From Struthio camelus (taxonomy: Eukaryota; Chordata; Aves; Struthioniformes; Struthionidae), in the NCBI RefSeq assembly GCF_040807025.1, contig NC_090964.1:6200001-6264000 (forward strand): 64,000 nt of DNA. Direction: 5' to 3'. Shown here piece after piece: positions 1-13,560 of the stretch. A program made the position numbers and the translations under genes. Position 1 is the first letter of the stretch; each line of letters begins with the position of its first letter. The notes below the pieces were generated by a model. The model had not been told where the DNA came from. It searched no databases and was given only the letters and a program-made list of their open reading frames with translations.

Positions 1-3000
1 TCTTGCAGGCCATCCTGACTTTGGTTTCAGATGACACTCTTGATATATTTAAAGAAAAATAACACAAAAGTGTGGTCCAATGCATATTGCTATGTGTTCC
101 CCTTCAAATAGCAGTGAAGTGAGGGTACGCACAAAAGGCTATAGGTAATATTTCTTTATTAATTGAGCTTGTGAATTGAGTTTTTAGTTAACAGAAGTAG
201 GCAAATACATTCCCCCTTGTCCTTACAGTAAAAGGAATATTGTGTTTTTTCTTGGGGCATAAAATATTCGTTCTGCCTTCTTTGGGTCTGAGGTAGTATT
301 TTCAGCCTCAAACACAAGAACAAACGCACTAGGTCAGATCATAAGTCCGCATAGTCTAATATTGTATCTCTTGTGACTGCTGGTGTCTGGGTAGAAGAAG
401 CCAAACCATGGGCCTGCGCTGAAGGCAGCTTGCTCGCCTGCGGGCCAGGTGGTGTGGACCATGGCTTTGATTCCAGCTTCCCCCGGTGCTGAGCTTTTGG
501 CCCTCGCTAACTGGGCCAGGGAAGGATCTGCAGTGAGAGCTGCACCTGCATGTCTGTCTACAGCATTTGCTGCATGGTATCTGAGAAGATGAGAGGCTTC
601 ATCTCAGTTGTCAAGATATTGGACCTGCAGATGTGGACATGCGGAGAGGTGCAGCTCAAGCATCCTTGCTCTTTGTTCTAAGTAAAAAGCTCTGTGTGCA
701 GTTAACAAAAAAAGTGATCAAGAGCAAATGCTTGCATGGACAGTGTAAGCACGTGCTCATGCATCTCAGAAGGTTTTCGTAGCCCTTAATAACTTGTAGC
801 TCAGGAATTTCTGGCCCCAGAGGATGCGTTTTGGTGTTTAACAAGTCATGATTTTTCTTCTTGCCCAATATTTTGACATGTCCTTTGAGCATCCACAGGC
901 TCCTGTGGCAGCGAGTTCTACAGCTCTAATTATGTGTTGTGTGACGAACCGCCACCTTTGACTTGTTTTGAATCTGCCACCCGCTAGCATCATGTGATGC
1001 CCCCTAGTTCCTGTGGTACTGGAAGAGGTGGTGAACAGTTGCTTTCAGTGTACTCTCTGTGCCTGCTCAGCCTGTACATCCCTTTTCAGTTACCTCTTTT
1101 CCAGGCTTGAGAGCTGTAGGTGGTGTTTCTGCAGATGGAAACCCTTCTGTACCTTTGATCAGCCTCGTTGCTCTTCTGACTCTCTTCCAGTTTTTCTGCA
1201 TCCCTGCAGAGATGGAGAGGAGCAGAGTTACATGTGCTGCTCAGGAAAGAGGTGCAGCCTGGGTTTGTGCAAAGGCAGGATGATGTGTTCTGTTCCGAAT
1301 CATGTTTACTTTTTTTGATTGTAGGCATCTTCCTAGAATTGTCTGTTGTAACCTTGAGCTCATGTTTCTGACTGTTACTGGCTAGTTTGGAGCCTGTCAT
1401 CTTGTACGTCAAGCTAGAACAGTGTTTTTCATGTGCGTCACTTGATTTATCTACAGTGAATTTGGTCTGCCTACTTGAATGTTCAGCTGCCTTTTCTCAC
1501 AAGGTCCTTCTGCATTTCTTCACAGTTGGCTGCTATTTTTATTACCCTGAATGACTTACTATCATCAATAAACTATCACTTTATTCCCTCCCTCTTCTAG
1601 ATCCTTTATGAATATATTGAACCACAAATTTCAATAAAGCTCCATAGGTTGTCTGCATGCAAGAGTGTTCAGCCCTTAGCATTACACTTTTATGGTGCGA
1701 CAGAGGCTAGAACAAATGCGTTATTAACTTCACAGCCCTGAAGATTTTGGAACGTGAAAGTGGGGGTGCTCCACTGTCTAAACAGTCATACGGTACAAGT
1801 TTTCTGGTGCTAATTCTTATCGTCTGAGCTATGAGCTATGATCTAAGAGGACCAAAGTCATAAAGAACACTTCATGTGGCGCAGAATAAGGATGAACACT
1901 AGTCCGTAGGGGAGGAAAAAAATTGCACCTTACTGTATCCAGTATAAATCAAAACTGTGGCTTAGTGTTCGGAGGAGCCCTTGGTGAGTGCTCTTAACTG
2001 TTCAGTGCTGTTCACTTCAACTTTCATGTCAGCTGTTACTTTAATCAATGCTATTATTTCTTTCCTGCATTGTGAGGGAAAGCCAACTTCTTCCCTTACC
2101 TAACGGTGTCGAACCTGGACTGTGCAAAGGGGCTGCTGAGCCCATCAGCCAGTTGGGGTGCAGAGAGCAGTAGCTTTTTAGAGACTCTTGTTTCTGGGTA
2201 AACGTCAGCTGTGGTAAATGGAAGAGAGCAGTCAGGTTTGCTGCTTGTACTCTCGCTTGCTCGCTGATGGCAGAGTTGATGAGTTTCTTGTAACTGTACA
2301 GGTGGTTATGAGAGGAAGCTTGTAGCAAAGTCACTAAACTGATGCTTGGGAGCCTACTTTTTTGGTCTTCTGAGCTGCAGCAAATGCTAAATATGGCAAA
2401 ACTTCTCATCCTGTAGAGCAATAGGGAAGAATGAAGGCTGGTGTAAGGCAGGGAGGAATTTTTTCCTTCTCAGTGATGTGATGAGAGACTTGTGCAATTG
2501 TATCTTGCTTGTGCACCAAAACCAGCAAGTCCAGTTCCATTCCCTAGTGGGAGCCCAGTCATCCTAGTGTGAAATCCTCCCAGGCTGCTTTGCATTGCCC
2601 TTGGTTCTAAATATTCATGGCTGTTTTGGTTTATTTGCTATCCTATTTCCTTCACAAATTTTACTCTACAGGACCGTGACTCTCTACAGGAGGGTAATTA
2701 TAAATGTATGTGGGAATTGGTCTGCCTCCATGCTATCAAATGTGATGTGTTAAGCAAGAAGATTGCATCAGTTTTGATGGTGCTTTGGAAGACTTCAGGG
2801 AACAGCAGTGTGCCTACCATTATCTGACAGCTAGGACCATCTCAATTGCATAACAGCCACTTCAGAAAGAAAGTCCCGCTACTCTTCTGACGCTATTTGT
2901 GTCCTTCTTGCCCTTAAATCCAAACTAGTTCTTCTGACATGGAAATGCAATGTGTGATTTAAAATGCACGACCGTTGTGGTGGTGATGTTCACAAACTGT

Positions 3001-6000
3001 TGAGGCAAGTTTTGCTATGTTTTGGCTGTGCTTCAAAAATTGCATCTTACCGTTCCTTATTTATTCTGCCTGATTTCATCTCTCTCTGACTACGTGGTGA
3101 AGCAATGGGTGTCTAGTAAAGCTGTGGTACGCTCAGGCTTTTAAGAGGAAACCAGAACTTCCTAACTGCCCAGCCATGCATGCTCACTCATTGCAATGTT
3201 AGGACATAGTCTGACGCTTCCTTCTGCGTTCAGCGTTGTTTGAGGATCCCCCTCCCTTTCTGTCCTCTTGCCCCAACTGACAAATCTCAGTGTGAAGTCC
3301 GAACTGCAGGTGCTGCCCAGGCACAGTTGTGTCCCTGTTTGGCTCATGCTCTTATGAAATGATGTGAATTTGCCCTTTGGGGGGGGGCTTGCGTGGATGT
3401 TTGGTTTTGCTTCGTTAGGTTTTGATTAGGTTCTTAGTTGCAAAAGCAAGTCGTCTCTACTCTGACAGGGACTTCTTTTTATTTGCGTATCTATCATCAT
3501 CCTTCTTGGTGCTAAGCTCTGTTAGGTGAATGGGAGGTAGGATAAAGACTTCCAACTCTAACCAGGCTGCTGTATCTGATGATTTTAAACAGTGAGAGGG
3601 GATGCTAGCTCCACATAGGTGGGACAGGCTGGAATGTAGCTTTTTCGCTGTAGCTCTGCTGGCTTGCTAATGCTGACAGTAGGAAAACCTTGTATTTGAT
3701 TTATAAATCAGCTAAGACTTGAGGCCCTACGTGGAGCAGGGAAGCATAATAAGAAAGTGATACCTCCCGGCCATCGTTTGTGCTGGCTTGTAACCGTGCT
3801 CTAAACTGATCTTGCTGGGAAAGCTGTTCTGGGTATATCTGAGAAGACATCCCAGGCAACGGACTGCTGCAACTCCTTATTTCGAAGGCAAGTCAGGAGC
3901 CTGCCTTGGGCGCGCAGGCACATGGAAATCCTGGCAGTTTAGTTTGCTTTGCTAGGATTGCCTCCAATGTGGAACAGGAGTCCTCTTTGAGAGGAGAGTT
4001 CGAAAAACAAAATGCCATATCGTTGCAGCAAGCGCGGTGGGCTGGATGGTTCTGGCGAGTGAGGTACGCGGTCCTGGTGAGAACTGCAAGTGCATGTCTC
4101 GAGGCTGGGTGTCTCCACCCTTTGGGAGTGATCCTGGCATAGCGTAGACCACGCTCTAGTGCAGTTGTCTCCTGATGTTCTGCGATGTGTTTTGCTCGTA
4201 GGACTGGGCATTTTGAAACCAAGACTCTGCTTTGTGGCCTGCCTAGCTCTTCAGGCTGCTGTGCTGCGCTCCAGATCAGACTGGACCAAATAAACCTCAG
4301 TTGTAGTTTGTATGTTGGGCAACTGGGAGTCATGTTCTTCTGCAGGCTCTTGCTTTGATTAGTGTTTCGTGTCTGTGGTGTGGAAATAATGACCTTACCT
4401 TTGCCTTAGAAGTATTAAGGTTGAATGTTGTTTGTTAATCAAGGTAAGAGCCTCTGAACAAACGTGTAGCATTATCACCTATTGTCATCATTTCTAGGTA
4501 CAAACTCTGAGCTCTTTGAGTCTTTAGTTGTTGTTGGCTCCCCACAGTGTGACTAGATAAAGTAATCTCTCATCGGCCTTCTCCACGAGCTTGTTCAGTT
4601 GCTATTATCAGGACCTGGCTTGTGACATTGCTGCAACCCCCTGGGGACTGCAGTGACATGACTGAAGTGGATTAAGCAGGATGATTGCAGAGGGCTCCTA
4701 TTGACACAAGCTAGCCTTGTCTGAGCTCGGTGCCTCTAAACGCGGCGAGCCCAGAGACATGCTTGCAGTGATGTGTGGGTGTCAACACTTGATTTGAGCA
4801 ATGGTATGCTTCTTTCTAGTCATCACCGTATCACTTGGCACTTCAGCCATTTCAGTGCTGCAGTGTTCTTAGCCCTCTGGTTGCTGAGGGATTTGATAGA
4901 TGGAGGCAACAGTCTGAGCTGGTGTCTTTTTCCGTGCTCCTCCCCCTTAGATCAATAAGGCATGGCCCAGGTCTAATGAAAAATGCAGCTGGAGAGAATG
5001 TAACGCTTTTTGACAGGATCCCCTTGCCCTCCAGGGACTGTATGCCGGAGCAAAGCCCAAAACGTCAGTGTGTGCATGCAGATGCTAACCGCAGTGCCTT
5101 TTCCTGGCTGTCCCCTAGCTGTGTGGGCTCCAGGAGAACAGCGTCCCCATGCCCTTGAGATCAAAGGCAGATGCACCAGGAAGGATGAGCATTTGCAACG
5201 CTGTTAGCCTTTGACATCTGTCCTGGTAGATGATGTTAACGCCACGTCACAGCAGAGTTGCACGCTTCTTACCCCACAAATCCTGAGGACTGAGATGTTT
5301 TTGTGGGATCTGCTGCAATTAGGGTGGCAGATTAGATGGTGTAAAAATCCCGTAGGCCCCACTTGCTTTTCCCCTAGGAGGGGATGCAAGAGAGCAGCTG
5401 TGAAGCTGCCAACAGAAGAGCAAGCAAAGCAATATTGAAATTGGTGGAAAGGAGAGAGCTGTTACTTCCCTCCCTTTGAGTAACAGCAGCAGTGTCCTCA
5501 GCAGTGTGTTAAACCGAGACCCCAGGCAGTCAGGCAGGTGCAAAGCACGACTTTTGGCAGGCTGCCTAAACATCTCCCGGGGTAGAGGCTTTGCCATGTG
5601 TAATGCCCTGCTCTTGGCAGAGGGCAGGGGCAGGATTGCATTGAAATAAGCCCCTCAAGAGCTCCGAGCAGGTGCAGTTAGATTTCGTGCTGCGTTTCTC
5701 TATGACAAACTCCTGAAGATACTCTCTGAAGCATTGATGGAGGGCAGTGGGTGGTTCTGCACTGATGTTTCAAGGTTTTATATTGAATAGCTGAAGACTT
5801 GAACAGAATTCTTGGTTGAGAAAAATTGCGCTCTAATCCACCCTGAAATTAAGGTGTTTGCTTCAGATGTGTCTCTGACCCCCTTTCTAGACTTGAGGGC
5901 AAGGAGCACAACTATTCCAGCCTCTCTTCGAAGGCACTGTCTTCTCTTTTGATACACTAGGATTTGGAAGGGGGGGAAAGGGGAGTGTCATGTCTTGCAC

Positions 6001-8967
6001 TGAGGCTCAGTCATTTTTCCTACTCCCTGCTTTTAACCATCTACTGGCCTTGGGAGCAGCTTCACCTTCACCGCAGGGGAGGGAGAAGTGCCTAATTAGG
6101 CCGGCGGCTGGGGTCCATCTGCTCAGCTAGCTGGGTGAAACGCCCGGCAGGGACTTCAGCCACCATCTGCAGGCCAGGCCAGGTCACTCTCCCTTGCCAC
6201 TGAAGGAGAAGGGGGTGGTTCGAAGGCTGCGTAGTCCTGGCAGCCGGCTTAACCCATATCTGCATTTGGGAAGATGGAGGCATTAGCTCCGGCAGTTGCA
6301 ACTTCTTCCCGAAAGAATGCGTCATGTTGCCATCTGTCCTTGTTTAACGTAACATGCTGGCTGCCGAGCCAGGCAGCAGAGAAGGAACAGGGCTTGGCAA
6401 CTTCGTGTTGATTTGTGGCTTTCCCTGCAGCATTTGGTTTACTTTATGCTCAAGACTAGTTTTGCTTTCCACGGTGGTAGTTTTATTTGACTGCTGGGTG
6501 GTGGTGGTGTGTTTTTTAGCAGCAATTGGCACCTGCAACAAATTGGGGCAGACTTGCGAGAGGAGGAGAGAATGAAATTGAGTTATGTGGGGCAAATATT
6601 CTTGAAGAGGATATGTGCTTTAGCCTAATCCTTCTCCCCGGAAGGTGGTGCGTGCGCGGTATCATGTAGGGCTTTGTTTCCTTTTCCCTTGTGCAGAAAT
6701 GGAAGCGCAGGGTACCTAGGCACAAAGCAGTCTCAACTTTCCAGCAACCGTTCAGCTCATGCAGAAGAGTCAGAGCTGAAGCGATCCTTGGGTCATTGTA
6801 TGCATGTGCCAAAGCCTGGGGGAACGTATTGTTTCAAGTTGGATATAAGGCCTCCCTTTTTGGGAAGGCTGCTAATAATAGCTGGCTATACATGCTGTTA
6901 GTCCAGGATCGAAGCTTCTAGTAGACAAACTCTCGCCAGATTTAGCAGTGGTGGCAAAGGACTCTACTTCTTCCAGGAATCCACGTGCTTTCCCCTGCCA
7001 GCAAGATGCCGAGGAGGAAGGGAAGGTGCGTTGGCACCGAGCTGCCTCTGATTGCCAGCCAGTGCGTCAGCGCGGGCACGCCTGATGGTTAAGTTATCAT
7101 GTGGGCTGTGACGTGGGGCAGGAAGAGGTGGGCAGGCATCTCTACCGCTGCCCTGATGTGGGGGATGCGGCCCCAGGCACTGTGCTGTGGCAGACTTGCC
7201 GGGAAGTATCCTGAACTGATGCAGCCAGATTCGAGTTTGTCAGAGCCTGACAATGTCCCTTTTTTTTTTTTTTTGAAGGTTAACTGGAAGAGAAACCCAA
7301 ATTGTTTTGCAGGCACTTAGTGGAGGCATCATTTTCCTGTGGAGGCGGGTATGGACTTGGCACATGTCAGGGCTGTTTGTGGGCACTGACTTGGGTGATC
7401 AGCTCGCTCCAGCACCGAGCATGTGAACGGCAGCCAAAATGTTTTAGTGCACTTCACCCAAGAGATTGCAGAGACTTGCCTGCGCTTGGAGGAGATGCAG
7501 TTAAGAGGCAGGGAGGAGCATCAGCGAGAGCCCTGTAGCTGTTGACAGGTTTTATTTTTGAGGTGGTGTCATATGATCTGGAAACAATGCTCTGAATGTG
7601 GGCTGGGCAGCACTTCTTAACCCTTTGGGAGAGTCTGGACCTGCCTCTGTGCAGAGCTTTTGGGTTTTGCTTGGACTTAACAGAGAAGAGACTATGCAGC
7701 ATGTGGTATTTAGCATAGGAGATTACCCAGAGATCAAGGGTGGTTATATATATTTGGTGCTGTGCTGCCTGTCAGTTTTCAGCATGGTGTAAAATGTCTG
7801 TCTGGACAGCACATCCCTGCAGTTGTTGAAGGATAGATGGGATGCGAATGAATAGAGGACTGTATCAGCAGTTGGGTAGAAAATCACTGTGGTGCTGGTT
7901 GCTGGGAGACCTGTGAACCTGTTGATTTTGGTGTGAGATGCCATCAGTAGGTTTCAGAGTTAGCAGCAAGGTTGTGCTCTGATGAATGAAGCTGCTGGTA
8001 GCTATGGGCTGTTTCATGCGCTCAGCAGACTGAAGCCGACATGATTGCTCCATAGGTTTGAAATGCAGTTTGCTTTGATGCGTTCATGGGAGTTCAGGTG
8101 AAGCCACGGATCTGAGAAGCGCCAGCTGTGGCCCTGGGGAGCCGCTCTCGTTTCGGTCTGGCAGGCAGATGGACAAAGGCAGAGCTGCGCTGAGGCCCTC
8201 AGTGTCCCGTTCTCGCTTTCTTTTTCCTCCTCCCCGATCCGCGTGCTCTGTCTGATCCCTCCCAGCGCAGGGATTCCTGCTACAAAAGTCTCTGATATCA
8301 CCTCCAGCACAGAGCTGTCTCTTCTCCTCCCTACCGATTTCCAGGCTGTTGGCGCAGCCAAGAAAGGATCTTGTGGGTGCTGCAGATCAGTGCCTAGAGC
8401 AGGGAGCCTTGCTTCGTCACGCCCCACTCCCAGTCCTCACTGCTTGGAGCTGCAAACTTCAGCCTTGACCTAGATTAACTTTTCCCTTTTTCACCAGTTT
8501 TTCCTTGGTTAGTCCTTTACTACTTTTTTCTTCTGTTTATCTTTGTGCTGTTTAAGCTCTGGCTTGGAAAAGCTTGGTGATGTGTGTCTTGGGGAGATCC
8601 TGTAGTGCTGATTACACTTGCTATCTGAAAGATGTTGCTGTGAGTAAGGAGAGAGGAAGGGGGATGGAGTTGTGGTAGCAACGGCTCTCCTAAAGGGGAA
8701 ATAATGATGAGCTGGTAGACCCAAGTGATGCAGTGTAATACGTAGTCACGTTAGCCGTAAGCAGCTGCGGTACCTCCTTTGCAAGCAGAAGTGCTGTTTC
8801 TCAGACTTCCCTTGCTCACATGGGACAGGCATCTGTCACAGACTCCACATGTTGAAATGCTCATGCGTGAAACGGGTGAATAAAATTGTTTTCCTGCTTG
8901 GCTGTGGTAGTTTTGTAAGAGCTGCTCTAAGCTAATGTGTGTCTTTTTTTTTTTTTTGTTCTTTTGC
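1..8967. other. AT-richer gene-free or intronic stretch
   Basis: No exon with protein homology that I recognise was found on either strand. Base composition is visibly more AT-rich than the rest of the window and open frames are short. Because a good splice acceptor and a poly(A) signal lie at its right edge on the + strand, much of this stretch may be intron of a + strand gene that begins left of the window; that is inference. One exon-like interval (acceptor before about 6976, donor after about 7026) and one open frame after a pyrimidine-rich acceptor near 6693 were seen, but neither could be tied to a family. Confidence 0.4.
890..1640 (-). repeat. Old CR1/L3-type LINE fragment (antisense)
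   Basis: Read on the + strand, the text tracks the reverse complement of amniote CR1/L3-like LINE consensus as I remember it. It has the 'gcgagttctacagctctaat' opening, the 'gatgccccctagttcctgtg' block, the 'ttttccaggcttgagag' block and the 'gatcctttatgaatatattg' block in the expected order. Divergence is high, with many substitutions and gaps, so this is an old, long-inactive copy. The boundaries are approximate. No intact reverse-transcriptase frame remains. The assignment is from memory of the repeat, not from an alignment. Confidence 0.5.
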
Positions 8968-9885
8968 AGGAACGCCAAGGCCGTGTCAAGTAAAAGGCCA
9001 TCCCTCCCACAGAGACTGCAGCAGAGATTGCATCCCAGCTATCTTTCAGAGAGAGAGAAAGAGAGAGCAAAAATATCCCAGAGAAAATTAGGACTTTTTT
9101 TTTCTTAATTTCATTGACTTCAAAAAGACTCTTACAAACTTGCAGTTTAAAAAAAAAAAAAGGTATTGGAATTTCACAAGAGACATAGGACTTAAACAAA
9201 AAAAAAAAAAATCCCTTCTAGGTAGATTATAGGTAAGAACTGTCCCCTTTCTTTTGGCTTTGGTTGTGATTTCAGAGCATACGCTTTGTTTTTTTGTCTT
9301 TTTACTATGTTTTTTCGGATTTTAAAGTCCGTAAGTGGCATATGCCTTTTTTCTCTAATTTTTAAACCCTGCCGCTTCCCTTCCTTCCACCTCCTTGCGC
9401 CTCCTTCCCTGGTTTTGACATTTGCACTTGGAACACCGAGTTGTAACATCCGCCACAGAAAGTGGAGTAACTTTTTTTTTCTTCCCCCTGGACTGGAAGA
9501 AGAGGAATTCTACAAGGAATTTGGGGGTTTGGCCTAAGAAGAATTGAACAGAAATTGTCCACGAGGTTGTGTCTAAAGGTGGTTCATTTTTCTCTGACCC
9601 TTTGTTACTCAAAAGTCAAGTACTAGGAGTCCTAAGAAATGTTCTGTTCTTGTGCATTATATGGGATTACAGATTAAGTCTGGATTAATTTGATTTGAAA
9701 GCTGAGAACAGCGGTAAAAACTTGTTTTGTTTACAGGAAAATGAATTCTGGACAAAAAGAAATATTGTAAAATGTGTAGTGAATATGTTTCTTCAGTTTC
9801 TTGTTAAGCCAATGAGGAATGGGCGTTGCCTTTCTTTTCACCATTAATCACTTCTCAATAATAAACGTGAGATCCTGTTGAGCAT
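8968..9885 (+). other. Probable 3'-terminal exon of an unidentified transcript
   Basis: A long pyrimidine tract (8946-8966) ends in a consensus acceptor (ttttgcag before 8968), and a poly(A) signal follows at 9860 with GT-rich sequence after it. This is the layout of a last exon with a long 3'UTR. Three reading phases are possible. One stops after seven codons (ERQGRVK). One runs about 45 codons with a basic, Ser/Arg/Glu-rich tail. One runs about 40 codons. I do not recognise any of these ends. The exon could belong to a protein-coding gene whose other exons lie upstream or to a non-coding RNA. The remaining sequence is AT-rich and UTR-like. Confidence 0.4.
9860..9865 (+). terminator. Poly(A) signal AATAAA
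   Basis: A canonical AATAAA followed within about 15 bases by a GT-rich stretch, at the end of the probable terminal exon that starts at 8968. Alone it is a weak signal; together with the upstream acceptor it is reasonable. Confidence 0.45.
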
Positions 9886-12800
9886 CACTGTTGTCTGCCG
9901 CTCGGTTTTGAGTACCGCCCTGGGTGGTCTCTCACTTAGGGTAGCCCAGGTGGGACAGCAGCTTGGGGCACCCGCTGCAGCCCCTGGGTCGTGCTCTTGG
10001 TGTCGTACCAAGGACGTGCGCCTGGAGCGACGAGGTGCTGCGGATCCGGGCGAAGGCGTGCTGTTGCAGCTGTGCCCATGTCTCTGTTCTCGCATGCTTT
10101 CTGCCTGCCTCCAGCCAGCCCTGCAGCTCTCCCCAGCGCAAGATGTGTAGTGTCCAGCTCGTCTTGCTGTTTAGGGTTTGTTCCCATTTTGTGGGTAAGT
10201 AAGTTGGAGATTAACCAGCAGCCTTCCAGGTGTGTGAAATACAGGCACCCACTTGCAGACCTCCCCTTGGGAAATAGCTCAAGGTCAAGAAGTCAAAAAA
10301 AAAAAAAACAAAAAAAAACCCAGTTTCCTTGTTTTTGGCAGTTCAGAGGGAATAGGAGAGCTACAAAAAAGGCTACTGCCTGGGCCAGTACCAGTGCTTT
10401 AGCTGTCCTTACCTGGTGAGATGTCAGCAAGGAAAATGGTGATATATTGAAATTATCCCAATTAGTAAATCAGGAAATGCCTGTAATGAGCCAGCCGATT
10501 TGTCTGCTCTTCTCGCCTTGGGCTGGAAAATTAGTCTCGTTAGCCTCGCTTCTCAGCTGCCTTGTTCTAGCACTATGTATAGCAGGTTGCCTTGAAGGGG
10601 AACAGCACGGTGAGCACTGGCCAATCCTGTATGTGCTCGTGGAAAAGTGTTTTGTGTTGTGTTTTTTGGGTTGGCTTTTTTTTTTTTTTTACTCAATCTT
10701 GTTTTTAAAGGGGCGGGGGGGACACCTCCAAGTATCCCAGGCACTTCCCTGTTTTCTGTTCTTGCTATCCAAACCGGCCAGCGTTTGCCAAAGTTGCGTG
10801 TAAGCAGCTCTGTTCATTGCCCGATGGTTGCAGCGAGTAAGTACCCAGCCGTTTTCCTGTGGGGGTTTTGGGCTGGCGTTTCCGCAGGTGTCAAAAGCAG
10901 TTGTGTGGCCATTCATGTTCTAGTGGGATTCCTTGGTTGTTTCCTCCAGAACAATTTCTCTCCTCTGAATTCTTCGATTGCTTTGTCCTCCTTGTTTGCC
11001 TCTGCTGAGCTGGCAAAAAAGGCAAATTGCTTGAAGGTGTCTGTGCTTTTCAAAAGGGAGCATAAAACCCGCCTTGTTCGCAAAACAGCGGGAGAAGGCG
11101 AAAACAATGGAAGAAAACCTGACTTTAGTAGGGGTCCAACTGAAGCAATTTGTCTTTTGAGGGAATCTTGCTACCGTAGTTGTGAGTAAAGAAGCCCACG
11201 AGGGTTTGTCATGCCCATTGCACCGACACAGGTATTTTGCATAGTTGGTTTCACTGTTGGTCAGATGCTGCTAGTTCCCCCTTTTTGGTCTTCAAGCAAC
11301 AACCAGAGAAAGACGGATGAGGAACAGGAAGATGTGATTTGAAAACCACAATACTTAATAAGCAGGTGCAGGTGTGGTACCTGCAATTATTTTTACTTAG
11401 GGAAAAATAACTGCCCGATCACTCTAATCACCCTGCTACTGCAGTCGGAGATCTGCTTCCCGTAATGTGGAATGGCACCATGCTGCTATTGCTTGCTGAT
11501 TTCTATTTGTGGTTAGATTTTTTTTTTTCCCTCGTGTCTAGCTGCATATGAGGAGAAAGCTAAAACATTTTGTTGTTGTTGTTCCTTTAGAGGCAAAGCA
11601 GGTTAATTGCTGGGACTTCATATTCCTAACGCCTGTGTTCCTGGCAGGATTTATTCAGCAGTGTCTCCAACCTTGCAATCAGTTCCATGGAAACCAGCCT
11701 CCGACCACAGCAGGGCTTCGTGTGGATGCAGGAGTCCCGCGTGCCCGGAGCCTGGGGCATCTTGGGGAACAGTCCATGCCTATCCCAAGCTGGAGAGAGG
11801 AGAGAAGAAACACGGGCACGTGTCCTACCAGGACAGGGGTGGCCCATCCTCATGGCACAGCACAGGGAGTCAGGAGATGTGACTGCCTTCTTGGCTTCTC
11901 AGATTTATGGCTGGACACGTTGGGTTTGAGCTGTTTTCTTAATGGCTTAGGGAAAACAGGTCATTTTGTATGCGTTGCCTGGCTAGGCTCTACCATCCTC
12001 ACAGTTTGGGAGGTCTGCGGGCCTGCTGGAGGGGGATAGAAAAGGTAACACCAGAGTTGGCCCCAATGTTAGACCTTACAAGTATTTTTTAATAAGAGGC
12101 CAAGTGAGTGTCCAAGAGTGTCCTGGGCAAGATGGGGTAGCTCCAATGGGGAATGAAGACGTTAGTGCCTCCTAGGTGTTCATGTGTCTTCAACTTTGGG
12201 GGATGCTATTGAACATTTGGCTCAAGGAGCGACCGACAGGCAGTGCTGGGGAGATGGCAAGGGGGCCCCCGACCTGCTTTGCTCTGCACGCAAATGCCCT
12301 AAAATGGGAAAAAATTGCTTTTGCCTGGGGGGTGAGCGGTGGCCTGGGGCTCTGGCCAGTGTGACACAGCTGTGCAGGGTCCAAGATCAGCAGGTTTGCA
12401 GCTGACCCTCCCGCAGACGCTGGGCGCACAGGACTAGCCCCATGCAGTTTCAGCCTGGACCTGGCTCTCCTGCTGATCCACCGTTTGCATAGACAAATCC
12501 CTCCCCTTTGGTCTAGTTTGCGATTCCTGGGCCAAACCTAGGGGCTTTCTGGCGCGTTTCAGGAGGGTTTATCGCCGTGGCCTGGAACGCGGCTTCCGCC
12601 TGAGCGTGGCACAGGTGAGAACACAAGGGATTTACTGCTTTCGTTTCTTTGCAAAGGCGAGTCTTTGCCCTGTGTCTCCCTGGGATGAGAGGGGAAAGCC
12701 CCCCCTGCTCCAGGCGTTTCCCTGCCGCTGTGCTGCTTTCTCCCATTAAAAGCTGTAGTGCAACGCACACAGCAAAGATGCACGGCAAGGTGTTTTTGCT

Positions 12801-13200
12801 GCCCCGGCTGGCTGCGAGCGGGCTGGAGAGCGAAAGAGTCCAAGGGCCAGTGCAAGCTGTGACCTGCGCTGGGTGTTGAAAGGAAAGTCCCTTTTGCTGC
12901 AGCTCTTACATGGAAGTTGTACAAAGCAGGGCTTGGCCTTTACACAGCAGGTCTGCGCAGGGACGTGTTCAGGCTTTTGCAAAGTGCTTGCCAGCACCCA
13001 GATGCCGTGGAGGGAAGCGCAACCTGGGCTGCACCCATGCGCCAAGTGCTGCTGGTTGCTGCTTATGGCACCTGCTGCAGCTCCTGAAATCGGGGAACGT
13101 GAGAACCTGGTTTATGTGCTTTGAGACAGGAAAGTGCTAGATCTCACCGTAGTGGAGGAAAGGTGCAAAATATGAATCCTGAAGGCTTGAAATCTAGAAA
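9886..13200. other. Intergenic, nothing recognised
   Basis: Moderate-GC DNA with short open frames, a few A/T homopolymer runs (10296-10318, 10678-10690, 11519-11529) and no splice-consistent coding exon that I could match to a protein family. GC content climbs from about 11.6 kb onward. Confidence 0.4.
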
Positions 13201-13289
13201 GCAAATGTTAAAAAAATAAAAATAAAATAACTACAACTGGTGCAATCAGTAGTGATCTGAGGAGCTTTCCACCTTCCTCTGTAGGAAGG

Positions 13290-13560
13290 CTGCTGGGGCG
13301 TTGCTCTCGAGGGGGCTGCGTCGCTGTACAGCGGACGGCGGTGCGCGCAAGCAGCCGAGGGCTGCGGCTGGAGAGGATCTGGCAGTCGCCACGCGAGGGC
13401 TCCCGCGCGCTGCTGCACGTGGGGGCGTGCAGCCGCGCTGCACGGCTGTGCACGGCTCTCCCAGCCTCTCGGGGGGCCCTCGGGCCGGGGGCTAGAGGAG
13501 CTGCCGGAGCGGAGGAAGCAGGAAGCTGCTCGGATGGACGGGAGAAGCGACCGCGTTGCT
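13290..13560. other. CpG-rich patch at a composition boundary
   Basis: The first dense CpG cluster in the window (many CGC, GCG and CGCG words) lies directly after an A-rich 'aaaaataaaaataaaataa' stretch at about 13.2 kb. From here to the right edge the DNA stays GC-rich. It could be a CpG-island promoter for an undetected transcript, or just the edge of a GC-rich isochore. No coding exon is recognisable next to it. Confidence 0.35.

Noticed and set aside
6691-6921. Possible coding exon after a good acceptor near 6693
   Set aside because: The 76-residue frame has no recognised homology and runs into a stop without a donor in phase; too weak to list as a gene.
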